64,000 nt of DNA from contig NZ_FNTQ01000001.1 in the NCBI RefSeq assembly GCF_900105755.1, positions 1,426,001 through 1,490,000 on the forward strand, in the 5' to 3' direction. This document shows, piece after piece, positions 19,877 through 28,066 of this stretch. The notes beneath the pieces were generated by a model. It ran no database searches. It saw nothing but the letters and a program-made list of their open reading frames with translations, and had not been told where the DNA came from. This DNA is from Streptomyces sp. Ag109_O5-10. Lineage in GTDB: Bacteria; Actinomycetota; Actinomycetes; Streptomycetales; Streptomycetaceae. The stretch's first letter is position 1. Each line of letters opens with the position of its first letter. Both the position numbers and the translations under genes were made by a program.

Positions 19877-21199
19877 ATGCAGGTCGAAAAGGCCGTACCG
19901 CTCGGGGAATCGAGCGCATCGCTCGGGGATGAGGAACAGACCGACAGTTACGAACTGGCCGTCATCGGGCTCGGCTACGTGGGGCTCCCGCTCGCGCGGG
20001 AGGCGTCACTGGTCGGCCTGAGAGTGGCCGGGCTCGACCTCGACCCACGGGTCGTGGAGGGCCTCAACGCCGGCCATTCCCATGTCGACGACGTCTCCGA
20101 CGAGGACGTCGCGCGGATGCGGGCGGCCGGGTTCACCGCGTACACCGACGACAAGTGGCTGGCCCGGGCGCAGACCGTCGTGATCTGCGTGCCGACCCCG
20201 CTCAGCGAGGACGGTGGCCCCGATCTGAGCGCGGTGACCTCCGCCGCGCGGGCGGTGGCGGGCCGGCTGCGCCCCGGACGGCTCGTCGTCCTGGAGTCGA
20301 CCACCTATCCCGGCACCACCGAGGAGATCGTCAGACCCATCCTGGAGGAGTCGGGGCTGCGGGCCGGCGAGGACTTCGCGCTGGCCTTCTCACCGGAGCG
20401 CATCGACCCCGGCAACACCACCCACGGGCTGCGCGAGACACCCAAGGTGGTCGGCGGCTGCACGCCGGCGTGCGCGGCGAAGGCCGCCGCCTTCTACGGC
20501 AAGCTCGTCGACACCGTCGTGCAGGCCAAGGGCACCCGGGAAGCCGAGATGGCCAAACTGCTCGAGAACACCTACCGGCACGTCAACATCGCGCTGGTCA
20601 ACGAACTGGCCATCCTCTGCCGCGAGCTGCACGTCGACGTGTGGGACGCGATCCGCTGCGCGGGCACCAAGCCGTTCGGTTTCCAGCCCTTCCGGCCGAG
20701 CGCCGGGGTGGGCGGGCACTGCATCCCGATCGACCCGAACTACCTGTCCTACAAGGTGCGTTCGATCGGCTACGAGTTCCGGTTCGTGGAACTCGCCCGG
20801 GAGATCAACGCGCACATGCCGGAGTACGTCGTCCGGCGCGCCCAGGACCTGCTCAACCATGAGGGCCGCGCCCTGCACGGCTCCCGGGTGCTGCTCCTCG
20901 GCGTCACCTACAAGCCGGACGTCGCCGACCAGCGCGAGGCGCCCGCGGTGCCGGTGGCCCGGCTGCTGCGGGAGCGGGAGGCCGAGATCGCCTTCCACGA
21001 CCCGTTCGTACCCGCCTGGTTCGTGGACGGGGAGGCCGTGCCACGCGTCACCGACGTCATGGCCGCGGTGCGCTCGCACGACCTGACGATCCTGCTCCAG
21101 GACCACTCCGCGTACGACCTCCCGGCCCTCGGCGACGAGGCCCGCCTGCTCTTCGACACCCGGGGGCGGATCTTCCGGCCCGGCGTCGAGGTGCTGTAG
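19877..21199 (+). CDS. wecC: UDP-N-acetyl-D-mannosamine dehydrogenase-like nucleotide-sugar dehydrogenase
   Basis: 440-aa NAD-dependent 4-electron dehydrogenase. The Rossmann motif is VIGLGYVGLPLAREA (about residues 29-43). VPTPLSEDGGPD and ESTTYPGTTEEIV are family signatures. The catalytic cysteine is in GVGGHCIPIDP, and TYKPDVADQREAP marks the C-terminal UDP-binding domain. Together with the WecB-like epimerase it would make UDP-ManNAcA; other UDP-sugar 6-dehydrogenase activities cannot be excluded from sequence. It follows the glycosyltransferase by 89 bp on the same strand. Confidence 0.85.
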   Translation: MQVEKAVPLGESSASLGDEEQTDSYELAVIGLGYVGLPLAREASLVGLRVAGLDLDPRVVEGLNAGHSHVDDVSDEDVARMRAAGFTAYTDDKWLARAQTVVICVPTPLSEDGGPDLSAVTSAARAVAGRLRPGRLVVLESTTYPGTTEEIVRPILEESGLRAGEDFALAFSPERIDPGNTTHGLRETPKVVGGCTPACAAKAAAFYGKLVDTVVQAKGTREAEMAKLLENTYRHVNIALVNELAILCRELHVDVWDAIRCAGTKPFGFQPFRPSAGVGGHCIPIDPNYLSYKVRSIGYEFRFVELAREINAHMPEYVVRRAQDLLNHEGRALHGSRVLLLGVTYKPDVADQREAPAVPVARLLREREAEIAFHDPFVPAWFVDGEAVPRVTDVMAAVRSHDLTILLQDHSAYDLPALGDEARLLFDTRGRIFRPGVEVL

Positions 21200-21274
21200 C
21201 CGGCCTGTGTGGCAACTCCCCTTCCGCGGCACGGAGTCGAAGGGCTCCGGGCCGCGGAGTCGAAAGGCGCTCAG

Positions 21275-22489
21275 ATGCGGATACTCGTCGTCACCGTCGT
21301 CCACCACCCCGAGGACGCGCGCATCCTGCACCGGCAGATCAGCGCGTTGCGGGACCGCGGACACCATGTCGTCTACGCGGCGCCGTTCTCGGCCCGCGAG
21401 GTACGGCCCCGCCCGGACCTCGAAGGCATCGACCTGCCGCGGGCCGTGGGCCGCAGCCGCCGCACGGCCGTCGGCTCGGCGCGGAAGCTGCTGGCCCGGC
21501 GCGGCCACGAGGCGGACCTGATCCTGCTCCACGACCCGGAACTGCTGCTCGCCCTGCCCGGCACCCTGCGCCGCTGGCGGCGGTCCGGCACCGGTCCGGT
21601 GGTCGTCTGGGACGTGCACGAGGACACCGCGGCCGCGCTCACCATGAAGCGCTGGGTGCCGAGGCCACTGCGGCCGCCGCTGCGGTTCGGCGTCCGCGCG
21701 GCCGAACGGCTGGCGGAGCGCCATCTGCGGCTGCTGCTCGCCGAGGACGCCTACCAGGAGCGGTTCCACCGCACCCACCCGGTGGTGCCGAACTTCACCA
21801 CCGCCCCGGTCGAGGCACCGGAGCCGCCGGGCACCGAACGGGTGGTCTACGTCGGCCACCTGTCACGGGCGCGCGGCGCGCTGGACCTGATAGCGACGGC
21901 CCGGCACCTGGGCCCCGGCCTGCGCGTCGAGGTGGCCGGGGCGGCCGATCCCGACGTCCGCGACGCGCTCGCGGCCGCCGACCGGGACGGCGTCCTGCGC
22001 TGGCACGGCTTCCTGCCCAACGACCGCGCCCTCGCCCTGTTCCCGGGCGCCCTGGCCGGGCTCTCGCTCCTGCACGACCAGCCCAACTACCGCCATTCCC
22101 GGCCCACCAAGGTCGTCGAGTACATGGCCCACGGCGTGCCCGTGATCACCACGCCCACCCCGCTGGCCGCGGACATGGTGGAGCGGCACGGCTGCGGGAT
22201 CGTCGTCCCGTACGAGGATCCGCGGGCGGCGGCGGAGGCGATCCGCAGACTCAGCGCCGACGCGGTCCTGCGTCACACCGCGGCCCTGCGTGGCCGCGAG
22301 GCGGCCCTCACCCACTTCAACTGGCCCGACAAGGCGGCCGAGTTCACGCAGTGGCTGGAGGCCTGGGTCCGGGAGGAGTCCGGTCCTGGGCGCGCGGGTG
22401 GCGCGGCTCGTACAAGGCGACCTCGCCTCCGCCCGGCAGCCGGAAGCCCGTCACCCGGCCCCAGGCCGCGACCTGGACGGGTCGGCTGA
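21275..22489 (+). CDS. GT4-type glycosyltransferase
   Basis: 404-aa glycosyltransferase. ATG at 21275 begins MRILVVTVVHHPEDARI, the usual family opening; the frame upstream to 21209 is not needed. The donor domain shows VVYVGHLSRARGALDLI, VEVAGAADPDVRDAL and KVVEYMAHGVPVITTPTPLA with the conserved Glu. The last 35 residues (Pro/Arg/Gly-rich) run antisense through a VOC gene on the other strand, so the conserved domain probably ends near residue 370. Third glycosyltransferase gene of the locus, downstream of the wecC-like gene by 75 bp. Confidence 0.84.
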   Translation: MRILVVTVVHHPEDARILHRQISALRDRGHHVVYAAPFSAREVRPRPDLEGIDLPRAVGRSRRTAVGSARKLLARRGHEADLILLHDPELLLALPGTLRRWRRSGTGPVVVWDVHEDTAAALTMKRWVPRPLRPPLRFGVRAAERLAERHLRLLLAEDAYQERFHRTHPVVPNFTTAPVEAPEPPGTERVVYVGHLSRARGALDLIATARHLGPGLRVEVAGAADPDVRDALAAADRDGVLRWHGFLPNDRALALFPGALAGLSLLHDQPNYRHSRPTKVVEYMAHGVPVITTPTPLAADMVERHGCGIVVPYEDPRAAAEAIRRLSADAVLRHTAALRGREAALTHFNWPDKAAEFTQWLEAWVREESGPGRAGGAARTRRPRLRPAAGSPSPGPRPRPGRVG

Positions 22490-22727
22490 ACTCGACTCCC
22501 TTGCCGGTCAGTTCGGTGACCGTCTCGTCCAGGTCGTCGCACATCAGCATCAGTTCGTGCGACGGTTCGCCGTCGGCCGGATGGCACGCCACCTCGGCCG
22601 GCGGCAGCCGGAAGAGCAGCCAGCCGTGCCCGGCGTCGACGTGCGGCCAGCCCAGCACGTCCCGGAGGAAGGCCCGGTCCGCCTCGGCGTCCCGCGTGTA
22701 GATCACCACATGTGCGCCATTGATCAC
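22344..22727 (-). CDS. VOC/glyoxalase-superfamily protein
   Basis: 127-aa single-domain vicinal-oxygen-chelate protein, with HVVIYTRDAEADRAFLRDVLG and GHGWLLFRLPPAEVACHP in the first half and RVTGFRLPGGGEVALYEPRH in the second. The conserved part ends near residue 115; the rest is Pro/Arg-rich tail. It starts at GTG 22727 with no strong ribosome site. Its 3' end overlaps the convergent glycosyltransferase gene by 146 bp, which is unusual. Function is unknown; the family includes glyoxalases, dioxygenases and antibiotic-binding proteins. Confidence 0.75.
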   Translation of the reverse strand: MINGAHVVIYTRDAEADRAFLRDVLGWPHVDAGHGWLLFRLPPAEVACHPADGEPSHELMLMCDDLDETVTELTGKGVEFSRPVQVAAWGRVTGFRLPGGGEVALYEPRHPRAQDRTPPGPRPPATA

Positions 22728-22772
22728 GCGCGGAGGCTAGTCCCGGGAGGGCCTGGCGGCAAGGACCTCACG

Positions 22773-23183
22773 TCACGCGTTGGACCAGCCCCGCTCGCAG
22801 AGCACCAGCCGGTATCCGTCGGGGTCCTCGACGGTGACCCCCCACCGGTTCCAGTACGGGTTCGGCGAAGACACCCGCTTGCCGCCGTGCTCCTCCAGCC
22901 GGGCCACCAGGTCCTCCGGCACCGGCCCGTCGACGTAGATCACGAGCAGGTCCTCCTCGGTGGGCCGGGGCGCCACGGGCCGGGCGGGCTCGTGCACCAG
23001 CTCCAGATGCCAGCCGGCGTCCGGCCGGCCCATCATCAGCAGGTCGTGCTCGCCGGGGTCGGGACCGCCCTCGGCCCGCCACACCACACCGAGCCCGAGC
23101 CCGCCCACCCAGAACCGCTCGGCCGCCGCCAGGTCCCGGGAGGGCCGGGCGATCCGGATGTGACTACGGCCGTTGACGGGCAT
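22773..23183 (-). CDS. VOC/glyoxalase-superfamily protein
   Basis: 136-aa protein with a full VOC domain: SHIRIARPSRDLAAAERFW at the N-terminus, GWHLELVHEP in the middle and WGVTVEDPDGYRLVLCERGW at the C-terminus. The metal positions are His in SHIRIA and Glu in LELVH. ATG 23183 has AGGAAGAGG upstream and matches homologues; the longer frame is not used. It is followed 45 bp later by another VOC gene on the same strand, so the two may be co-transcribed. The substrate is unknown. Confidence 0.82.
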   Translation of the reverse strand: MPVNGRSHIRIARPSRDLAAAERFWVGGLGLGVVWRAEGGPDPGEHDLLMMGRPDAGWHLELVHEPARPVAPRPTEEDLLVIYVDGPVPEDLVARLEEHGGKRVSSPNPYWNRWGVTVEDPDGYRLVLCERGWSNA

Positions 23184-23199
23184 CGTGACCTCTTCCTGA

Positions 23200-23223
23200 G
23201 CTGCCGGTTTCCTCTTCGGCAGC
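23200..23223 (-). terminator. Weak hairpin after the PPOX gene
   Basis: GCTGCCG (23200-23206) and CGGCAGC (23217-23223) form a 7-bp stem with a 10-nt loop rich in T on the plus strand. It lies downstream of the minus-strand PPOX gene and just before the VOC gene start, so it may separate the two transcripts. Confidence 0.35.
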
Positions 23224-23305
23224 CTAGGTGTCCGCCGCTCGCGCGACATCGGCCGATCGCCCTGGGCCGCGGGCCCTACGCCCCGCGTCACAGGTCCTAG
23301 GCCCG

Positions 23306-23731
23306 TCAGGCGCGCGGCACCCCGTACGCCCGCTCCACCCGCAGCCGCAGTACCAGCCGCCTGTCCCGGACCATCGCGGCCCGGTAGTCGTCCCAGTCGG
23401 GGTGTTCGCCGCGGACGTCGCGGTAGAGGCGGATCAGCTCCTCGACGGTCGCGTCGTACGGGTCCTCGGCCACCGGCGACAGCTCCGCGGTGCCCTCGGC
23501 GACCGTGTAGGCCCAGCGGTCGGGGCTGGTGACGTGGTACGAGGCACGGGGGTCGCGGCGCAGGTTGCGGGTCTTGGCGCGGTCGTCGGTGATCGACACG
23601 CGCACGGTCCGCTCGTCGGGGTAGTAGGCGTGGTTGACGTTGGACAGCTGGGGGCGTCCGTCGCTCTTGAGGGTGACCAGCACCCCGTCGTGTCCTTCGG
23701 CGAGCAGCTTCAGAAGAGCGTCCTGGGTCAT
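23306..23731 (-). CDS. PPOX-class (F420-dependent) flavin/deazaflavin oxidoreductase
   Basis: 141-aa split-barrel protein. GHDGVLVTLKSDGRPQLSNV is the characteristic N-terminal strand pair, followed by VRVSITDDRAKTRNLRRDP and a C-terminal GEHPDWDDYRAAMV. This set matches actinobacterial PPOX-class F420-dependent oxidoreductases, which use the deazaflavin F420 to reduce small molecules. The ATG at 23731 starts the conserved MTQDAL opening, although its ribosome site is poor (CCACCTGAC). It is transcribed alone or as first gene before the VOC pair. The substrate is unknown. Confidence 0.83.
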   Translation of the reverse strand: MTQDALLKLLAEGHDGVLVTLKSDGRPQLSNVNHAYYPDERTVRVSITDDRAKTRNLRRDPRASYHVTSPDRWAYTVAEGTAELSPVAEDPYDATVEELIRLYRDVRGEHPDWDDYRAAMVRDRRLVLRLRVERAYGVPRA

Positions 23732-24177
23732 GTCAGGTGGAACCCACCGGCGCCCGTCGCGCATTCCCGCACCGGCAGGTCGCGCGCCGGGGCTCCCCCG
23801 GCCGGCCGTGCGCGGAGGGTGGCCGCCCGACCCCGTCGCGGCCGCGCCGGGCGGACAAGTCGCCGCGCCGGACCGGGTGTGCCCGGAGTCGACGGGGGCC
23901 TTCGCGGGCAGACTGGAACTGATGAGCCGCCATCACCCGCCGTACGACTCCGGCCCCGGCCGCGGCCGCGCCGTACGACGGGTTCGGGCCGACGGGCGCG
24001 GGTTTCGGCACGGGCGGCAGGGGCGCTCGGCGTGGCGGTGGCGCGTCCGCTCCCCGATGCCTCTTCTATAGCGTCCGTCACACCACACGCGGATGAGCGG
24101 GACCGTTCCCCTGTTCCTGCGCGACGATGAGGTGCGAGGTCGGACCGCACCGCGGACGACACGACCCAAGGAGAGCG
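23732..24177. other. 446-bp intergenic region without a supported gene
   Basis: Divergent region between the PPOX gene and the serine hydrolase gene. Frames here lack start codons with ribosome sites and read as Arg/Pro-rich shadows. It must contain the two divergent promoters, but I see no convincing -35/-10 pair. An AAGGAGA ribosome site ends the region, 4 nt before the hydrolase ATG. Confidence 0.6.
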
Positions 24178-25401
24178 ATGGCACAGCTGCGACAGGAAGT
24201 CGACCCCGGTGAGGTGGGGCTGGACGTGAAGGCGCTCGACCGCCTCGACCAGCACTTCGCCCACTACGTCGACGAAGGGCGGCTGCCCGGTTACCTGGTG
24301 GCCGTGGCGCGCGGCGGCCGGGTGGCCCACCTCACCGCCCAGGGCCACCGCGACCTCGCGGCCGGGCTGCCGGTCGAGCCGGACACCATCTGGCGGATCT
24401 ACTCCATGACCAAGCCGGTCACCGCGGTCGCCGTGCTGCTGCTGGTGGAGGACGGGCTGCTGTCGCTGGACGACCCGGTCGACCGGTTCCTGCCGGAGTT
24501 CGCCGCCCCGCGGGTCCATGTCTCCGGTTCGGGCGACGACATGGTGACCCGGCCGGCCGGCGGCCCGATCCGGATCCGCCATCTGCTCACCCACACCGCC
24601 GGGTTGACCTTCGCCTTCTACCACACCCACCCCGTGGACGCCTGCTACCGCGAGGCGGGCCTGGAGTTCTCGGTGCCGTCGGGCGCAAACCTCGCCGAGG
24701 CGATGGCGGTGTACGCCCGGATGCCGCTCCAGTTCGAGCCGGGCACCCAGTGGAACTACTCCGTCGGCTTCAACGTGCTCAGCAGGGTCGTCGAGGTGGC
24801 CTCCGGGCAACGGCTCGACGAGTTTTTCGCGGACCGGATCTTCCGTCCGCTCGGCATGCCGGACGCGGGCCTGCACATCGTGCCCGAACAGGCCGACCGG
24901 CTCTCGGAGTTGTACGGCGAGACCGAGGGCGGCGGCATCGAGGCGATCCCGGGACTGCCGTTGCGCGGCCGCCCCCGCTTCCTGTCCGGCAGCGGCGGCC
25001 TCGCGGCGACGGCGTACGACTACCACCGGTTCATGGAGATGCTGCGCCGGCGCGGCGAACTGGACGGCGTCCGACTGCTCTCCCCCGCCTCGGTCGGGCT
25101 GCTCTCCAGCAACCACCTGCCCGGCGGGGCCGATCTGCGGACCTACGGCGCCCCGGTCCACCAGGAACCCGGCAACGACGGGCTCGGCTTCGGTCTCGGC
25201 GTCTCCGTGGTGATCGCCCCGGACCGCACCCTCTCCCCGAGCAGCCCCGGCGCCTACGGCTGGACCGGCGCGGCCACCACCGCGTTCTGGGTCGACCCCA
25301 CCCACGACCTGACCGTGCAGTTCCACACGCAGGTCCGGCCGAAGACGCTGAAGATCTTCCCGGACCTGCGCCGGCTGGTCCATGAGGCGATCCAGGACTG
25401 A
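24178..25401 (+). CDS. Serine hydrolase of the beta-lactamase / esterase (class C-like) family
   Basis: 407-aa alpha/beta hydrolase of the beta-lactamase fold. The catalytic SxxK is SMTK (Ser76-Lys79). The second motif region with Tyr is WNYSVGFNVL. GWTGAATTAFWVDP near the C-terminus is at the position of the third motif. No signal peptide is visible, so it is probably intracellular and more likely an esterase or peptidase than an antibiotic-resistance enzyme. ATG 24178 is chosen because AAGGAGAGCG directly precedes it; the frame extends upstream to 24127. It converges with the FAD oxidase gene, 7 bp apart. Confidence 0.86.
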   Translation: MAQLRQEVDPGEVGLDVKALDRLDQHFAHYVDEGRLPGYLVAVARGGRVAHLTAQGHRDLAAGLPVEPDTIWRIYSMTKPVTAVAVLLLVEDGLLSLDDPVDRFLPEFAAPRVHVSGSGDDMVTRPAGGPIRIRHLLTHTAGLTFAFYHTHPVDACYREAGLEFSVPSGANLAEAMAVYARMPLQFEPGTQWNYSVGFNVLSRVVEVASGQRLDEFFADRIFRPLGMPDAGLHIVPEQADRLSELYGETEGGGIEAIPGLPLRGRPRFLSGSGGLAATAYDYHRFMEMLRRRGELDGVRLLSPASVGLLSSNHLPGGADLRTYGAPVHQEPGNDGLGFGLGVSVVIAPDRTLSPSSPGAYGWTGAATTAFWVDPTHDLTVQFHTQVRPKTLKIFPDLRRLVHEAIQD

Positions 25402-25408
25402 GTGCCGC

Positions 25409-26554
25409 TCACACGAGGTTCGACTCCGGGCGCGGGGCATCGGCCGCGAACCGGCCCGCGCCGAGCGGGCCGACGTCCACGAGGGGCGCGCGGCCCAGGT
25501 ACAGGTCGCGGACCACCTCGCCGACGGCCGGTGCCTGGAGGAAGCCGTGACCGGAGAACCCGGTGGCGTACAGGAACCGGGAGACCGTGGGCGCCTCGCC
25601 GATCAGGGCGTTGTGGTCCGGGGTGTTCTCGTACAGGCCCGCCCAGCCGCCGGTGCGGCGCAGGTCGAGCAGGGCCGGGGCGCGGCGTTCCATCGCCGCG
25701 TACAGGCGCGGGATCCAGCGGTCGTGGGTGTCGGTGGCGAAGCCCGGCCGCTCGTCGGGGTCGGACATGCCGAGCAGCAGTCCCGGGCCCTCGGCGTGGA
25801 AGTACAGGCTGGTGGTGAAGTCGATGGTCATGGGGAGCGTCGACGGCAGCGCCCGGACGGGCTCGGTGACCGCGATCTGGCGGCGCAGCGGCTGCACCGG
25901 TAAGTCGACGCCGGCCATCGCGCCGACCGCCCGCGACCAGGCACCGGCCGCGCAGATCACCGTCTCGGTGGCGATCCGGCCGAGGCTGGTGTGCACGGCG
26001 GTGACGCGCGCGCCGTCCCGTTCGATGCCGGTGACCTCGGTGTGGCGCAGGACGCGGGCGCCGTGGGCGCGGGCGGTGGCCGCGTAGCCGTGCACGACGG
26101 ACTCGGGGGTGCAGTGGCCGTCGTCCGGGGAGTAGGCGGCGGCCAGCAGTCCGTCGGTGGTGATCAGCGGGGAGAGCCGGGCCGCCTCCTTCGGGGTCAG
26201 CATCCGGCTGGGCACCCCGAGGTGGTTCTGCAGCCGGACGCCCGCCTCGAAGGAGGCGACCTCCTCGGGGGTGGAGAGGAGGAAGAGGTACCCGACGCGG
26301 TGCAGCCCGATGTCGTACCCGGTCTCCGCGCCGAAGCGGGCGAAGGCTTCCAAACTGCGCGCACCCAGTTGGATGTTGAGCTCGTCGGAGAACTGGGCGC
26401 GCACCCCGCCCGCGGCCTTCGAGGTGGATCCGGCGGCGAGTTCGTCACGTTCGACGAGGACGACGTCGCGGACGCCCGCCCTCGCGAGGTGGCAGGCGAT
26501 GCTGGTCCCCATCACCCCGCCGCCGATGATCACGACCTGGGCCCGAAGATTCAC
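25409..26554 (-). CDS. FAD-dependent amine/D-amino-acid oxidase (DAO family)
   Basis: 381-aa flavoenzyme. The N-terminal dinucleotide-binding motif is VVIIGGGVMGTSIACHL followed by VVLVERDELAAGSTSKAAGG, the FAD clamp of the sarcosine-oxidase/glycine-oxidase group. The C-terminal FAD motif is LYATGFSGHGFLQAPAVGE. It oxidises an amine or imino acid, with the substrate unknown. GTG 26554 has an AGGAGGTAC ribosome site. It lies 55 bp downstream of the ribA-like gene on the same strand and could belong to its transcript, but the functional link is uncertain. Confidence 0.88.
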   Translation of the reverse strand: MNLRAQVVIIGGGVMGTSIACHLARAGVRDVVLVERDELAAGSTSKAAGGVRAQFSDELNIQLGARSLEAFARFGAETGYDIGLHRVGYLFLLSTPEEVASFEAGVRLQNHLGVPSRMLTPKEAARLSPLITTDGLLAAAYSPDDGHCTPESVVHGYAATARAHGARVLRHTEVTGIERDGARVTAVHTSLGRIATETVICAAGAWSRAVGAMAGVDLPVQPLRRQIAVTEPVRALPSTLPMTIDFTTSLYFHAEGPGLLLGMSDPDERPGFATDTHDRWIPRLYAAMERRAPALLDLRRTGGWAGLYENTPDHNALIGEAPTVSRFLYATGFSGHGFLQAPAVGEVVRDLYLGRAPLVDVGPLGAGRFAADAPRPESNLV

Positions 26555-26609
26555 GCGTGTACCTCCTGTCGGTCTCCCCCGATCCTTCCCCGGGAGGCCG
26601 CGCGGTACC

Positions 26610-27269
26610 TCAGGACCAGTGAGCCACCGCGTCCAGGTGGGGCAGCACGTGGTCGAGCCGCTCGCGCTTCGTCCGCAGGTAGGTGATGTTGTTCTCGCAC
26701 GGCTCGATCAGCAGCGGGACCGTTTCGGCGACCTCGACGCCGTGCCGCACCAGGGACTCGCGCTTGCGCGGGTTGTTGGACATCAGACGCACCGAACGCA
26801 CCCCGAGGTCGCTCAGGATGCCGGCGGCGACCCCGTAGTCGCGTGCGTCCACGGGCAGACCGAGCGCGAGGTTCGCCTCGACCGTGTCGAGGCCCTCCGC
26901 CTGGAGGGCCATCGCGCGCAGCTTGGCGAGCAGGCCGATGCCGCGGCCCTCGTGGCCGCGCAAGTAGACGACGATGCCGCTGCCTTCGGCGACGACCGCG
27001 CGCAGCGCGGCGGCCAGCTGGTCGCCGCACTCGCAGTGCTGGGAGCCGAACGCGTCCCCGGTCAGGCACTCGGAGTGCAGCCGGGTCAGCACCCGGTCGC
27101 TGCCGATGTCCCCGTAGACCAGGGCGACTTGCTCGTCGCCGCGGTCGTGGTCCAGGTAGCCGATCGCCTGGAATTTGCCGTAGACGGTGGGCAGCGGTGC
27201 ATTCACGACGCGTTCCACGCCCGAACGCCGTGGGGACTTCTTGCCGAGGACGCCGATGTTTTCTGTCAT
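26610..27269 (-). CDS. ribA: GTP cyclohydrolase II homologue, predicted FAPy-forming (Met120) variant
   Basis: 219-aa zinc hydrolase that opens GTP. The zinc ligands are Cys68, Cys79 and Cys81 in HSECLTGDAFGSQHCECG. GHEGRGIGL (105-113) and TVEANLALGLPVDARDY give the rest of the active site. Position 120, the catalytic-site tyrosine of riboflavin-type enzymes (E. coli Tyr105, in RAYALQ), is Met here (RAMALQ). From memory, S. coelicolor SCO6655 carries the same Met120 and stops at the formyl intermediate FAPy rather than releasing formate. No bifunctional RibB domain and no riboflavin genes are adjacent. Its ATG is 38 bp from the divergent creatininase-family gene. Confidence 0.92.
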   Translation of the reverse strand: MTENIGVLGKKSPRRSGVERVVNAPLPTVYGKFQAIGYLDHDRGDEQVALVYGDIGSDRVLTRLHSECLTGDAFGSQHCECGDQLAAALRAVVAEGSGIVVYLRGHEGRGIGLLAKLRAMALQAEGLDTVEANLALGLPVDARDYGVAAGILSDLGVRSVRLMSNNPRKRESLVRHGVEVAETVPLLIEPCENNITYLRTKRERLDHVLPHLDAVAHWS

Positions 27270-27307
27270 GATCTGATTCCTAAGCAGAGACGAAAGGCCG
27301 TGTAGAG

Positions 27308-28066
27308 ATGAGTGGTTCGGGCGCGCGTACGGCGGCATACGGCTTGTTGCCGGCGGACACTACGGAAGAGGTACGGACCAGGGGGGCGGGCGTTTCAACA
27401 CAGGTCGCCGTCCTTCCGGTGGGGAGCTTCGAACAGCACGGCCCCTACCTTCCGCTCGCTACGGACACCCTCGTCGCCTGTGCCGTCGCCCGGGAGATCG
27501 CCGCCGTGCACCCGGTGCACCTCCTCCCACCGGTGACGGTCTCCTGCTCGCACGAGCACGCGGCCTGGCCGGGGACCGTCAGCATCTCCGCGGTGACCCT
27601 GCACGCGGTGGTGAACGACATCGCCGGCTCGCTGCGCCGCTCGGGCGTCGAGGCGCTGGTCGTGGTCAACGGCCACGGCGGCAACTACGTGCTGGGCAAC
27701 GTCGTGCAGGAGGCGTCCGCGCGGGGCGAGCGGCTGGCGCTGTACCCGGCCGTGGAGGACTGGGAGACGGCGCTCACACGGGCGCGGGTGGAGACCTCGG
27801 CGCTCTCCGACATGCATGCCGGAGAAATCGAGACCTCCATTCTGCTGCATGCTCATCCCGAATTGGTCCGCCCTGGTTACGAGTCTGCCGATTTCACTGC
27901 TGACGACCGTCGTCATCTCCTCACCCTGGGAATGTCCGCCTATACCGAGTCGGGCGTCATCGGCCGCCCTTCCCTGGGGTCGGCGGAAAAGGGGAAGGAA
28001 CTCCTGTCGAGCCTCGCGGATTCCTTCGGCACGCTTTTCGAACTGCTCACCGCCGGGCGGGAGTAG
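27308..28066 (+). CDS. Creatininase-family amidohydrolase, candidate FAPy deformylase
   Basis: 252-aa metal-dependent hydrolase. The family ligands are visible in LPVGSFEQHGPYLPLATDTL (Glu, His, Asp), in VVNGHGGNYVLGN and in DMHAGEIETS (His, Glu). This fold includes creatininase, the mycofactocin peptidase MftE and archaeal ArfB, which deformylates FAPy. Divergence from a FAPy-type GTP cyclohydrolase with a shared 38-bp promoter gap suggests the ArfB reaction, giving the diaminopyrimidine phosphate (inference). The 3' third is less GC-rich than its neighbours. Its last 127 bp overlap the convergent membrane-protein gene. Confidence 0.85.
   Translation: MSGSGARTAAYGLLPADTTEEVRTRGAGVSTQVAVLPVGSFEQHGPYLPLATDTLVACAVAREIAAVHPVHLLPPVTVSCSHEHAAWPGTVSISAVTLHAVVNDIAGSLRRSGVEALVVVNGHGGNYVLGNVVQEASARGERLALYPAVEDWETALTRARVETSALSDMHAGEIETSILLHAHPELVRPGYESADFTADDRRHLLTLGMSAYTESGVIGRPSLGSAEKGKELLSSLADSFGTLFELLTAGRE

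Noticed and set aside
24178..25401. Antibiotic-resistance beta-lactamase
   Set aside because: No signal peptide is visible, and the neighbours are metabolic; the broad serine-hydrolase family is a safer call.
26610..27269. Riboflavin biosynthesis operon
   Set aside because: No ribB, ribD, ribE or ribH homologue and no FMN riboswitch is nearby, and the active-site Tyr is Met.
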